Position numbers and translations under genes: made by a program. This document shows, one piece after another, positions 45,222 through 56,999 of a stretch of DNA of 64,000 nucleotides; the first letter of the stretch is position 1; each line of letters starts with the position of its first letter. Location: NCBI GenBank assembly GCA_001792895.1, contig MARA01000018.1:186001-250000 (forward strand). The letters run 5' to 3'. Source of the stretch: Lentinus brumalis (Eukaryota; Basidiomycota; Agaricomycetes; Polyporales; Polyporaceae). Below the pieces are notes generated by a model that saw only the letters and a list, made by a program, of their open reading frames with translations, ran no database searches and was not told the DNA's origin.

Positions 45222-45691
45222 GGTACCCGACGGCGGTACTCCTGAAGCGGCTGTTGGGCTATCATGCGCGTAAGATATAGGTAACCCAAGGTAACCGAGA
45301 CAATATGCAAATTCACAAAGCTCACCCAAAATTTCGAACAATAGGGCTGTCGCGACTGTTATGATGAGCACAAAGCAAGTGCCACCGTTACTCTTGGATG
45401 ATCGCGGCGCGAGTTTTCCTCGTCGAGCTGCAGTCTCGTTGTTGTCGCGAGGAGTACTGTCGACGCTTGTCGACGTCGGGGATGCCAGTCACTGCCATGG
45501 CTCAGTAGTAGGCGACGAGGAGAGGAGGGCACAGCCACTAGCCAGCGATCCTTCAAGCAGCCGCGCGCCAGACAATAAGTACTAAGTACCTGACCCTGAA
45601 AGGTTAACACTAGCGATGGCTCTCGCTCCTTCGAACGTATAGTACAGTGGTTACCAGGTAGAAGTCTACACAATCGCGGTTTCGACGACAA
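45222..45691. other. Intergenic region between P450 3' end and FunK1 promoter
   Basis: About 470 nt hold the FunK1 upstream region and the P450 3' flank. No gene, repeat or clear terminator motif is seen. Confidence 0.45.
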
Positions 45692-47925
45692 TCACGTACA
45701 ACGCACCCGCAGTTTCACCGGCATCTCGGGACGCGTCGCAACCAGGTACGCCCTGAACTTCCGCTCATACGCCCGCGCATCCCATCCCTCCGACAGGCGC
45801 ATCTCGAAGCGCTGCATCAGCGCACATACGACCATCCGGATCTCGAGCAGAGCGAGATTCTTCCCAACGCAGTTCATCTGTCCCTGCGCGAACGGAATCC
45901 AAGCGTCCTCATTGTGCACGAAGTCTCGGACCCCGTCCGCCTCGACAGAACTTGATGCGGATGAGGGGGAGCTTCTCAATGTTGTACTTGCCAGCAGCCA
46001 CCGGTCGGGCCAGAATGCGTCAGGGCGGGAGAAGTTGCGCGGGTCTCGGTGGATGGACCAAGTGTGTGCCCAAACCGAAGTTCCGGGCGGGATGAACCTG
46101 TCAGCGAAATCAGTTGTACTTACTAGCTTCGACATCGCGTGCTCGATGGAGTACGCACGCATCACCTGCCATGACGCCTATTGCGCTGTTATGCGGCACT
46201 TGTCTCTGGCTTCCGCCCGGCACTGGAGGGAACAGTCGCAACGTCTCGCATCTGCGTGTGTTAGATATCCGTGTATCGCAATGCCAGGTTGATGCTGACA
46301 CACATTACCGCGTTCAGCCAGCGCATCTCGCGATGGTATCTCGTGTCGCAAGCGTCTTCTCCACGCGGATAGAACTTGTCCACCTCGTCTTGCAGCCGTC
46401 TGTATGTCTCCGGGTTCGTCAACAGGCAGTAGAACAGGCTGGTAAGTGCGCTTGACGTGGTGTCCGCGCCGGCGACAACGATGAGGCAGCCGTCGTCCGT
46501 GAGTTGACGCAGTGGAGGCTGTGCCCGAGGCTTCTCGGAGGAATTTGCGAGGTCTTCGTCGTTCTGGCAAAGGAAGATGAGCAGGTGGCATGGGCAAATT
46601 CGAAGGAAGAGCTCGAAGGGAGACGCACCAGGTAATGGAACAAGTCTTTCTGCGTAGCGCCCCGCTGGACCCGCTGGGTGGTGAGCATGCGGCAGTGCGA
46701 GATGAGAACGTCCAGTGCCCCGGTGGCAAGCGGGACGTGGCTCAGATACACCCCTAGCCAGGGGACATGTGCGAGAAGCGTGCCAACTCTGGACGGCGGG
46801 GTAGGGTCAGTTTTCAGGTGCTGTTTGACAGAGAACGTACTTCATGCCCTCATCCAGGACCCTCCAAACGTTACTGTCGTCTCGTTCTTGCAGTAGCTCA
46901 GAACCACCGCCAAACCTGGATTTGCAGAATTCAATGATCCAGACTTCGTCAGTTGTAATTGGTCAACAACCCACGCCATGTCACACATGAAGTCATAGCT
47001 GTGGTCGTGGTGATCAGCTTCAAGCCCCAGTGTGTGGTGAAAGACACTCACGCAAAGTCATTGAACCATTTCCCAAGTATGACCTCTTCCTGTCCTCCGT
47101 TATGACGCTCGAGTGCATCGACCAGCCGCCGCGCTCTCCGCGCTATCGTCTCCTCGTACCCTCTCAACGCCGGCACTGTAAACGCGCGGTTCCATGGACG
47201 GCGGCGGCGCAGATGTTCGGCAGGGTCTTGAATCCCAATTATAGGCAAGTGAATCCCATCGCTGAGCATGCGTCCGACATACTCTGAACAAAATCTATCA
47301 GTAGTACGCAGTGCATAAGGACTATGGTGACGCACGCGGGCCTTTTGCAATGCTCATGATAGGACTGATCGCAGACGCGTCCCGGATCGAGAGCTCATTT
47401 GGGCCTGTAGGGATATGGGCAACGTCAGCAAGCAGCATCGGCGATGAATATCAATCAGCACAGGACGCACCGATGCGGACAACGTCCCCGTACTTGCGGT
47501 GCAGCGCGCTGATGTACAGGTGTTCGTATCCAGACCAGGATTTGCATGCCATCCACCACTGCGATACCTTGCATCCCAGCGGACCGGGATACTGAGCGAG
47601 TGGGTGAAAGGGCGATATGCGGTAGAGAATAGTGTAGACTGTTAAAGCGCCGAGGTATGCAGCATACGCGAGGGGCAGCGTATGGAGGACACTTTGTGAG
47701 CTCGAATCGGTGGAGCTGAGGAATCCCAATGCAAGAGTGGGAGGGCCGAGGAGCAGGGCGGTGTGCGCGCGGATAGAGTAGGTCTCGTAGCGCTTGAAAC
47801 TCTCGTGCGCAATCTGTGCGTGAAAGCGTCAGTTGGCATCTACATGTCCGCAAGAAGGAAGAGAATGAGCTATCGATATCACGTACCAAGGCTGATACGG
47901 CTAAGCTGTACCACATTGTCGACAT
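45692..47925 (-). CDS. Cytochrome P450 monooxygenase, 10 exons
   Basis: Heme-thiolate monooxygenase, anchored in the ER by its N-terminus and using electrons from P450 reductase. Exons (minus): 47925-47887, 47813-47471, 47404-47336, 47283-47052, 46998-46975, 46915-46841, 46788-46629, 46563-46304, 46251-46166 and 46122-45692, giving about 572 aa. The last small intron (43 nt) is the least certain. Landmarks: N-terminal hydrophobic stretches, PGPLGCKVSQWW, RRRRPWNRAF (helix C), DMAFGGGSELL, I-helix VVAGADTTSSALT, K-helix ETLR with LRLFPPVPGG, FWPDRWL, and the heme loop PFAQGQMNCVGKNLAL with the ligand cysteine. All catalytic landmarks are present, so it is likely functional. A 24-nt exon (46975-46998) is needed to keep frame. 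The P450 subfamily and substrate cannot be assigned. A C-terminal relic of a close paralog lies at 37.9-38.25 kb. Confidence 0.92.
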
Positions 47926-47933
47926 CGCGTGAA

Positions 47934-47968
47934 CGAGAGAGAGAGAGAGAAGAGAGAGCGAGAGGAGG
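47934..47968. repeat. (GA)n microsatellite at the duplication edge
   Basis: A GAGAGA tract starts about 10 nt upstream of the P450 start codon. The segmental duplication begins inside it: the second copy at about 59,872 also starts with a GA-rich tract, while sequence on the P450 side is unrelated. It is a plausible recombination site. Confidence 0.7.
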
Positions 47969-48434
47969 TTCCTGACACGTCCGTAGAACCTGCCCATCGG
48001 ATCTTAAAGGATATGCGCCGCCGAGGGGCAATCGCTAAGCAAGGCGGATCGCCGTGCATGCCCGAAGAGCCCTAGAACCTTGACGCTGACACAAGATGCT
48101 TTCGAAGGCAGCTTCACTGGCTTCGGGAACCTGTTGGCGCATCGCGAGCCCCGCGAAGTTCGGAGGGTTTCAAATAGCGACAAGAATGCGATGTCGACCA
48201 CAAAGAAGAGCCCGGCGCTCGGAGGTATTGTGTGAATTTGACAAGAGTGTGAGCGCGAGGTCAGTCAGCCCAGCGTCCAGCAATGCACAAGGATTGTCTC
48301 ACTCCTGAGGTTGTGTCCCGCCCCGCCGCCGCCAGCCCGGAGCCTAGTCGCAAGTGCACCTCCGTGCCATGTCCCAAACCAAGTTCCCGAACCTGCAGAG
48401 TCCACATCTCGCAGCACTGTCCGGACTTCGACGA

Positions 48435-49557
48435 CTAGGCGGCGCTGCTCTCGGAGTTCCCCAACGTATCTGCGCTGACCGTCGGAGGTAGGAGGGCTTT
48501 CAACCCGGTCATTAAGGCCCTCCGCACGTATAAGGACAGACTGCTGCCCAGGCTGTTCCAGCTGACGGCGTGCATTGCTGTCGAGATCGACGTGAACACG
48601 AAGGCGTACGCACGGGCTTTTGGTGCGCTCCTGGTAGAGCGGGCGGCCACCATCTGGCCGGAGCGGTCTGATGGCTCGTAAAGCGGATCGACTGGTAGTT
48701 CGGGGAACAACGCGAAGCGGTCCCTCCAACGAGCGTAGTAGGGTTGCTCAGAGTATGCCTGACTCCTAGCGTAGTCGACAAACTCACCGAGCAAAGAGAG
48801 CTCGCCCTCTGCTTCTTCAGATCGAAAAGGCGGCGAGACGAGAGCCGTAGTGTTAAGTGAGACTCCCACGGAAGGCGATGACGACCAGGGCGAGGAGTGT
48901 GTAGGACAAGGCCTTCGCGATGGAGCTGAGAAAGTGGCGGTTTGTGAGCTATGGCCTATGTTCGGCGGGCCGGCGGTACTCACAATGATGCAAATGCCCG
49001 TTGAGGCTGGAACGCGACGTTCCTCTGTCCGGAAGATGTTCAAAGGTGTCGAAGTTCATGTAAGGTCGGCACAACCGAAGTCGATGAAGCGCACGCGACC
49101 TGGCTCGGCGGCATCTGAATCGAGCATGAGGTTCCGATCTCGCAGTGGACTATGCCGCGAGAGTGGATGTGTTCGAGGGCATCTAACTGAGAAGAGTCAG
49201 ATATGCGTGCGGCTATATGCCGATCGACGCTGAGTGGCTCCATGGCTAGATACTCGTAGAACTCCGACTTGCCCCAGGCGTAGACCAGAGTAATTATCTT
49301 ATGACCTGACCTGAAAAGCAACACGTCGAGCGTCCTGAGTGCCTATGGGGCGTGAACGAATGAGACAAGCGTGCACGCTCACTTTTTGTTCACTGCGATC
49401 ACCTTCGTCGGGTCCAGCGTGGGTCGAGCGCGATACATCCGCCCTGAATCGAATTTGTTAGTTAGGGGCCAATGATGTTGAGCCGCAGTGAGTACTACTA
49501 TCGACACCCACCAAAAGCCCCATCTTTCGCTCGCTCTGGAAGGAGAATTAGGCGCAT
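48435..49557 (-). pseudogene. Casein-kinase-1-like protein kinase relic, copy 1
   Basis: The minus strand spells parts of a kinase domain related to casein kinase 1. A first exon MRLILLPERAKDGAFG joins GRMYRARPTLDPTKVIAVNK (glycine loop and VIAVN β3 strand). Then come ITLVYAWGKSEFYEYLAME, LEHIHSRGIVHCE (start of the catalytic loop), a C-lobe ALSYTLLALVV and LGEFVDYARSQAYSEQPYYA. A net 7-nt deletion near 49,135, compared with copy 2, destroys the catalytic loop and shifts out the DFG strand. The glycine-loop exon is kept here but deleted in copy 2. The stop at 48435 closes the last open frame. I call it a pseudogene. Confidence 0.7.
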
Positions 49558-50130
49558 CGTGTAGACGTCGGGTGCGGGTTGCGTTGCTTCCAGGTTTGTG
49601 GAACCAAGATGGCCACCGCGGGAAAGACCGCGTTGGGAGCTAAAAGCCCGCTTGATGCTTGGTCTAGGTGATACTTCCTAGCTTCGCGTGTAGCTGACCA
49701 GCTCTCGTAATGGAGAGAGGTGGCCACTGCCTGTGAGGTACGCGTCGGGGCACTCTGTCGAGCGAGACGAAGTGACGAAGGTCGCTCGCGGAGATCCAAG
49801 GGGATACCGGTTAGTAGAGAGAGGAAGTATGCGGAGAGGGATCTCATGTCGTCTCTGCTTGACCGTGATGGTCAGAATATTACGGAATATGGGAGCTATG
49901 TCGTGGACTCACAGGAGTGCAGGTCCGCGTGCTGACATATGGGGGTGCTTTGGTCATATACTTGAGCTTGAAGGCATTACAAGTTGGCAGAAAAGACAGA
50001 GAGGAAACTAGTTCGAGTACTTGTACCTTCGATCTTGCCGTCGGTGTGTCAAATGATCATGAATGATAGCCGTGACTAAGTGATGCCGTCGGTTCCGCCC
50101 AGTTCCTCATGATGTCTGACTGTCGTGCAA
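49558..50130. other. Stretch present only in copy 1 of the duplication
   Basis: Sequence from about 49,450 to 50,085 is absent from copy 2, where CCTGAATTGAACTTGGAGG continues directly into sequence equivalent to 50,083. Apart from the kinase glycine-loop exon at its start, no gene is recognised; only short frames occur. Confidence 0.55.
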
Positions 50131-52637
50131 TCGAGCTACGGTATCGTGGTCAGCAAATCAAAAAATCAAAACGGACGGCAGGACTGCAAGTTTCCGTGGC
50201 CACAACCAGACGCTGAGTTACTGCACAAGCACAATGTTCTAGGATAGTACTGTTGTTGATGTGAGCTGTATCCTTCGCGTCCAGGTGCAATTCAGTAACT
50301 CACTGAAGACATACAACACAAGCAAAATGGGTAATTATCGCAGCATAGCGATGGCCCAGTCAACCGACCGGGGGCTTCTGCATTGGCTGTTGCGCGATAG
50401 GCTCAACCGTGTGTATGAGCGGTTCTCGTTCCCTCGGGTCGTCGATCTCGACTGTCTGCCTCGTGCACATCCTAAAGGTGCACAAGTCGGCGGTACATGA
50501 GTGAGCTATTCGATCAGTCAGTCAAAAGTTCAAATTGTATGGATGCTTGACGGACTGAAACTTGCGAAGTCATAGCAGGCTCCCACAAGGCAGATTTCGA
50601 GCACCGCGCCAAGAGAGGCACAACAGACCCCGGCCAAATCGTCTGACGTGTTCAGAGTGAGCAGAGTGAAAGAGGTAGGATGCTGCGCAAGAGGGTCGGG
50701 AGCAACCGCTCCAACGCAGCAGCTGTGGGAACTTCGCGACAGGCGTTCAGTATCGGGATCCTCGGACCGCGACCCCAGACTAGGGTCACAATCGAGCTTC
50801 CGACACTTTGTCCCGCCTCCGACATGGACCAGTCGCGACCCTTGGTCTCCCAGCGACCTCTCGCCAGGGTCTCTCCCTCGTCTCTCTATCCGTCTGCGCT
50901 GCCCGTCTCTCGTGTCTCTCTCCGTCTGCGCTGCCCGTCTCTCGTGTCTCTCTCCGTCTGCGCTGCCCGTCTCTCGTGTCTCTATCCGTCTGCGCTGCCC
51001 GTCTCTCGTGTCTCTCTCCGTCTGCGCTGCCCGTCTCTCGTGTCTCTCTCCGCCCTCGCCTCTGCCACTCGCTCGCACCAAGCCCTCTTCTGCCCGTCTC
51101 CTGCGCCTTTGCGCCTCCTCCCCGCACTCGCCTGCACCCGCCGTCCCTTCCCTGCATGGACCCTCCGGAGACGAAGGATGGCGTATCGTCTGGGTCTGGT
51201 ATGTGCGCATATACTGTGTGCATTCGTGCGTTACTCCAACTTGTATCTACGTACTTGACAATGCATGTCCGTTCCTCCCTCGCTGCTCGTCTTTGTCCCC
51301 CATCCCGTACTCGCGTATGCGCTATCCCAGCAGCATACACACCGTCGAAGCCGCGGCGACACGTCTCCCAACGCAATATCCTCTTCCTCTTCTCCCGCAC
51401 CGCTCCATCTCGCCTTGCCCCAAATGATGTCAGAGCAAGTATATGTCATTCCGATTGCATTACATTCGTCCAACGACGCAGTCGCTCTCGTGGTAAGCAC
51501 TACTCTCAAACTCGTCACTGACTGCTCTAGTTGACATCCACGAAGATCCGACTCGCGTTCTTCAACCACCAGCTGCTTCAGACCCCCAATACAATGTCTT
51601 GCAACATCGCTCTTCACCCCGCCCGTCTGCCTGCACCACGCCTCGCTCCCAACTTGCAAGTACCACCACGCGTCTCCTTCCCTCTGCGAGCCCGCGGACT
51701 TCCTGCAGCACGCACCCGTCGTCGTTCGACGCCGCCGCGCGACAAGACACGAGCCACCTCGACTTTTCAGCGACACGCGCAACGTTCCTACACCCCAGAA
51801 CTCCACTCAGCGCACTGCGGGCACACTTCAAGAGGACCAAGTCGACAGCGCCCTCGTCCGAGACGGCGACGACATCGCCTTGCGGCCTGTTCCACAGCGC
51901 ACGCGTCACGAACACACGCGCCTGCTCCTGCGCGCACCGACTCCACCGCCCATCGTCCGGACTCTCGCTCGACGGCGAGCACGAGCAACACCCAGGCAGC
52001 GCGAGGACCGCACGAGTCACGCCCGTGCGCCCGGGCACTCGGCACCGAGCACACACCCCGGTGAGCTCTACCGCGCGCCGTCGCTGCTCGTATACAGTCG
52101 CTCACCGCGACTCCTATCTCACAGTATACAGTACGCTGCCGGCTCTCACATCCGACGTAAACTTGATGCACACAAGATCGACATCGCGCCATTGGGCACT
52201 CCCGCTCGAACCTCGAGCGTGCTTGTCTCGAGTCCGGGCGAGATAGCTGCGCACGCTATCGTGTATGTCAGCCTGCGTGATGCGGAGACGGCGCGCAACT
52301 CACGGCGCGTGCTCAGGACGGTGCCGCGCGAGTCTGGTGAGTGCGTCAGCCTCTGCCGGACCTGGGATCGAGGACGGAGAGTCGAGACTCACGCGGGTAT
52401 GTCGCACGAGCCTGCGGGTGGCCGTACTAACTGAGTCTGGGCAGAAATGGCGTGGGCGTCGGTGCGGCCTACGTGCATCGACGTGTATGTCAGTATGTGC
52501 GCTGTGAAGAGGGAGGACAGCTCACCGTAGTACGAGGCCGGCGGCGCGCGAGGATGAGACTCGAAGAACCTGGTGAGTGGTCATACGCTGCGCAGCGGTG
52601 CGGTGGAGATAGGGACTCACTAGCTAGTAGCAGCTTC
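50131..52637. other. GC-rich duplicated sequence without a recognised gene
   Basis: The region is matched at 61,494-64,000. It has long frames on both strands, but they are driven by CTCT-rich and CG-rich composition and include the translated minisatellite (LRCPSLVSLSVCAA pattern). None looks like a known protein. GTGAGT donor-like motifs near 52,338 and 52,573 leave open an unrecognised intron-rich gene, but I cannot assemble one. Confidence 0.5.
50890..51049. repeat. 32-bp minisatellite, five copies
   Basis: The unit begins CCGTCTGCGCTGCCCGTCTC and ends TCGTGTCTCTCT. Five perfect-length units start at 50890, 50922, 50954, 50986 and 51018. One-base variants (TCTCTAT) mark the unit preceding each change. 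Thirty-two is not a multiple of three, so the tract is open in all three frames with shifting translations, which produces the false long frames here. Confidence 0.95.
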
Positions 52638-55246
52638 GGACTCGAGACGTCTGGACATGTGTTCAGGAGGAGAGAATGTGCGATGGATATGGCAGACGTA
52701 CCGCTGGGTGGCTGGGAGAGCTGACCGCGCCGCGGCTTGATCATGTCGTGGTTGAGGACTCTGCAGAACGGTGAGTGCGGGCGGGCCGTTGCGCGTCGCG
52801 AAGATGACGGACGACTGACGGATGGTGCCAGCTTGAGGTTAGCGAGGAGCCTGTCGAGTGCAGCGGTGCGTCACACAGTGCTCGAAGACGCGACGAAGAG
52901 CTGGGATACTCACTAACTTAATGCCGTTCTTGCTGCTTCGCTCATCTAGACCGCAAGCATAGAATGAGTACCGAGAGAACGAGGAGAGAGGCAGGTCAGA
53001 CATACCGGTAAGCCTGAGTGGCTGCCAGTGCAGCACTGATCGTTGGCGTAGTGCGATTACGGCCGCATGCCTCGGGAGCGGCAGGTCTGTGGAGAGGTGA
53101 GTGCAGAAGCAGAGCAGACGAAGGACATACAGGACGAATACGACGGTGGGAGGAGCAGACGACCTGCGTGAGAAGACAGAAAGGTGAGCTCTGATCCAAA
53201 CCCCGGGATAACACACACCAGCGGCGGGCAGTCACTGTCACGACGGCCGGGCACGGCGAGGGAGCAGAGCAGCACGGCGGGCACGGCGGTCGGAGGGAAG
53301 GTGGGTCGTCACGCTGGCAAGGAGGAGAGGATGGGGGAAAGGAGAGGAGATGGCGGGGGCATGCACGACGTGACGGCAAGCATCAAGTTCATATGTGACC
53401 TGTTGCCTGCCGCTGCCCGGTGAGTCCGCACTTCGCACTTCTCACCGTGCCACCGCATGCCGAGCCTCGACTCTGACTCCGATTTGTACGTCAGACTTGA
53501 TTCCCCGTAACCTCGGGCCCATTCCACGAGCAGCTTTGCCGCTGCTGGGAAGCGACTTCGTAAATTACATACAGCCCCAGGGTCCCAGTGTCCGCCGCTG
53601 CGGATGTTCTCCCGACCTTGCTGCCAATCGCAGCGTGCCAGCGGACTGCGGCGGTGTGCTTCGAGCTTCGCAGGACCCTGGATGGCGCGATACCCGCTGC
53701 GTGCTCGCATGGACGCCCACCTTCTCGCTCGGACTTGAAGTATTCTGGCAGGCGGGCGGGGCACGGGAAACTGGTCTCCATGGCTGCCCGCCGCGGGCGT
53801 GTCTCTCGGCGGGGTTCTTCTCGGTACCGCGCGCAAGGTCAGCACGGCTTCGCATGACTAATTTGCGCGTGCTCTCATCCCGTAGGTCTGCATGTTGTAG
53901 GTACGCAGTTCAAGTTATCGTGTATGAGAAGGAATGTGCAGAGTCAGGTTGCGCACCTCTCGCAGCATAGGATGGGAGATGGTGTACAGGCTGGAGACTG
54001 CTTCTCGGTGGTGTGATTCCCACTCATTTTCGCCGCGCAGGGTCATAGTAAGCGAGAACAGAATAACCACGATGCGATGTCAATTCCGATCGTCCGTTCG
54101 CACGGACACCCACAATGTGGTTTGGGTTTGACTAGGGCACACCAGGGACCTGGTACCCATGGCTTTGGGTTGGCCGTGCTTCTTGTAAGTCATAGATGCG
54201 CCATCCTCGAGCCTGAGGTTGGCATTGCCACCTCCAATGGACTGTACTGTCTATATGGTCAATATGCCTAGAGACTAGAGTTAACAGTCAGGCTATGCGC
54301 AGAAGGTTGAGAGGCCAGGCTATGTCTGAAGATTCAGCATTGCGGTATCCCATTCAGGAGAGCTCACGAAGTGCGAGCTGTGCCTTGCGCCCATCTCACA
54401 TGTGCAGCATGCTCCGCGGCTTCATTTCACATCGGCGCAGCGGCACATATTTCCGTGCAGGGTCTACAGAATTCCATGTAGGTACATGTCTGATGGCCGT
54501 GGGTAGCTCAGGAATGTTGTTACGTGCAGCCGTCCTTCTCCCGATCAGTGGGCTTCCTTGCTTCAACCATGATCGCAGATTCCCATGGGCAGGAATCCAG
54601 GATGATATGGCAAATTCATACATGGTACTCCTCCTCATTACATCTGCATACAAATAGAGACATAGCAGTGGTGTGCTTACAATATGAGTGGGACACTGGC
54701 TCTCTGGAACAACAGGCAGGTAAGCAACTGGCCCACAGCTTGAGAACACGAGAAGCCGCAGTCAGGGTTCCCTGCAAAGCCAAAAGAACTTCCATGTCAG
54801 TGGAGGCCCTTGCCGGAGAAGCTCTGCAAATTGCACGAGCCGAGGTGCCTGGGACTGGTCTGAACCTATCTTGCGGAGTGCACCCACCATTAGTCGTCTG
54901 CTTTCAGAGTAGCAAGTATGCTTTGTGATTGCTGTATGCCTCTACAGGGTGAGACGCAAGAGGTCAACTTGAGTTTTATAACCACGGTCTGGTCTGTTGG
55001 GATGTCCAAAGACAGCCGCTATCAGGATCACATCCCGGGAGATATTCAAGAAGCTGTGTGTCGAATCCACGGATATCATCATCGCTTGCGGTCCGAGATG
55101 CGCTCACCCGCACTTCCTCAGACAAATTGGGATATGGGCGGCGTGCATGCTGGACCCTTAGAATCTGTATCTGGATTCTAAGCGACTGTTGTCCGCCATC
55201 TCTGCCGCCAGGACGCAGTTCGTCACAATGTAGACAGAGTGTGAAG
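52638..55246. other. 2.6-kb region without a recognised gene
   Basis: This is GC-rich to about 54.0 kb, then of more average composition. Donor-like GGTGAGT motifs on the plus strand (52,770, 53,185, 53,419) alternate with ACTCAC on the same strand (minus-strand donors), but no open exons connect them. No protein family is recognised. Confidence 0.45.
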
Positions 55247-55247
55247 A

Positions 55248-55253
55248 TATATT
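55248..55253 (+). promoter_or_regulatory. TATA-like box upstream of the 55.3-kb gene
   Basis: TATATT lies about 85-90 nt before the ATG at 55338, the same spacing as the TATA box of the second FunK1 gene. Confidence 0.4.
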
Positions 55254-55337
55254 CACTCTACCGACAAGTACTACATGCGCTAAGTTACTTCTACCCTCCG
55301 TTGTACCCTGCCGCACGTCCAACATCCTCGAACGCAC

Positions 55338-56284
55338 ATGAGCTCGTCTCCCGCCCCTGCTGAGCCCACCGCATCCGACTCGTATGAGGTCCCCGAGATC
55401 CCGGCGGAGTATGAGAAGGAATGGATGCGGCACAAGAAGAAGCGCGACCGTTTCCGGACCGAGCTTCGACTGAGGATGTGGTACAGACTTTGTGAGTACA
55501 TCTGTCCTCGTCCCCTCGTGCACCGCTGACTCGAGAAGACCAACTCACCGGCGTGTTCGACCACTTCGGGATGCGCTGGACGAACAAGCTGTTCATGAGT
55601 GTCATCGTGGGTATCTATCGGTGCGGCATGAGGGGCTGGCCGCCGGACATCCCCTTCCAGAACCCCGGCTACTTCGGGAAGACGGAGCCGCTCGAGATCC
55701 TCGTCGATTTATGGCACAAAGGCACGCTTCGCATTGTCAAGCTCACCGATGAGGAATGCGCTCAGGCGGCGGCGGACCCCAGGAGCGTCCTGCCGAACAC
55801 GACTCTGCAGCCCGCTCCGCGGCGGAGAGCGGAGACCCCGGAGCGCGTCGTACCCCTCGTCTTTCATCCCGTCGACTTCCACGAGCTCTCGCAGCCGTCC
55901 GCGGCCAGCGCGTCCACATCGACGCCTCTTGTGTTGACGACCACCGCACGGCCCCCGAAGCGCAAGCGCAAGCAGCGCTGCGATATCAAGCTCGCTCGTA
56001 CCCGGAAGCTCCATTACGGGCGTGGCGTGAAGAGCCGGGAGTACGTCTACGACGAGGAGAGCGGTGGCGAGTGGGAGCCGAACCCGAAGCGGTTCCGCGA
56101 GGCTCTCTCGGACGACTTCATCGAGGAGTTCCCCGAGGCTGTGGCGGAGGTCGAGGCCGAGGACGAGATCGAGGAGTTCACGGAGCCCGAGCTTGAGGAG
56201 GAGGACGAGATCGAGTCGGCGAGTGACAGCTGGATGCTGGGCGAGGGGGAGGATGCTGTCGAGGCTGCGAGCGACGTCGAGTAG
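55338..56284 (+). CDS. Hypothetical protein with basic middle and acidic tail, 299 aa
   Basis: Two exons, 55338-55491 and 55539-56284, are joined in frame at RL-YQLTGVFDHFG. The start is MSSSPAPAEPTASDS. Residues ~25-55 are a charged helix-like stretch (EYEKEWMRHKKKRDRF). A compact tryptophan-containing part follows (HFGMRWTNKLFMSVIVGIYR, GWPPDIPFQNPGYFG). The middle is basic (PPKRKRKQR, a likely nuclear localisation signal). The C-terminal ~70 residues are rich in glutamate and aspartate (EVEAEDEIEEFTEPELEEED). Codon-level regularity and clean splicing support a real gene. I do not recognise the family; the NLS plus acidic tail suggests a nuclear protein, which is inference. It is the only convincing gene between the two copies of the segmental duplication. 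Confidence 0.8.
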
Positions 56285-56999
56285 GTCACAGAAGCCGGGA
56301 GGGAATGTACTGTACAGTTTCTTGTTTGCTTCGATGCGGCGAGCTCGCCGTGCGCGTCGGCCTCGGACCATCTTCTTGTCTCTCACCGCCGTGGTACATT
56401 CCAATTCCATCCTGCAATGATAATTGCTTCCGTGTTACCCGCAGTGCTTCGACGCCGTCGAGCGAAGCACAGCGCACATTGCTGCAGTTGAGACGGCGAC
56501 GTCCGAAGCCTCGATGGCGGTAACCGGCGTGAGAAGTGCTAGATTTTGAAGTCCAAATAGAGACGGTGTGAGGTTAGATCTGGAGATGCGGCAGCGGGGG
56601 AAAACTCACGTACAGGTTGCGTTACGCGAGGGCGACCCACAAAGGTCAATATGCCACGTAGACTCGTCTTATCTCCGTACCTTCACGTCCCCGCTCTTCC
56701 CTCCCCCTTCCTCCTCCCTGCATCGCCGTTCTCCCACTCGTCGTCGTCGTGAAGACCAACATGGTCAACACGCCACGTCGACCCGTGTTATCTTCCTGCT
56801 TTCACGTCCCCGATACTCTCTTCCACTCCCTCGACTCACCTCCTTCTTGCACCTCGCCCTGCGCCCGCTCATCGTCGTCTCGAAGCCCGTCAACTCGTCA
56901 ACAGTATCCTCGCCCTCCGAGACGTCAATATCCTGGAACGTCAGGTCAGTCCCCAGCCCATGTAGACTGCCTCGGCAACGATACTCACCTCCTGCATGA

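Larger units (their letters stand above)
47935..52637. repeat. Segmental duplication, copy 1
   Basis: It matches 59872-64000 with a few percent divergence. The offset is about 11,929 up to 49.4 kb and 11,363 from 50.1 kb onward. Copy 1 carries about 570-630 bp near 49,450-50,085 that copy 2 lacks. It includes a CK1-like kinase relic, a 32-bp minisatellite and GC-rich DNA without recognised genes. The match runs to the window end in copy 2, so the true extent is unknown. Confidence 0.93.

Noticed and set aside
50888..51050. Possible CRISPR array (32-bp repeats)
   Set aside because: The repeats are directly adjacent without unique spacers and the genome is eukaryotic; it is a minisatellite.
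50648..51521. Overlapping plus-strand frames of 192-259 codons, mirrored at 62013-62884
   Set aside because: They are produced by the 32-bp minisatellite and CT-rich sequence, which are open in several frames. There is no protein-like signal.
53309..53845. 178-codon minus-strand frame
   Set aside because: It overlaps a 191-codon plus-strand frame of equal quality. Neither has a domain, a repeat-conserved homolog or supporting splice context.
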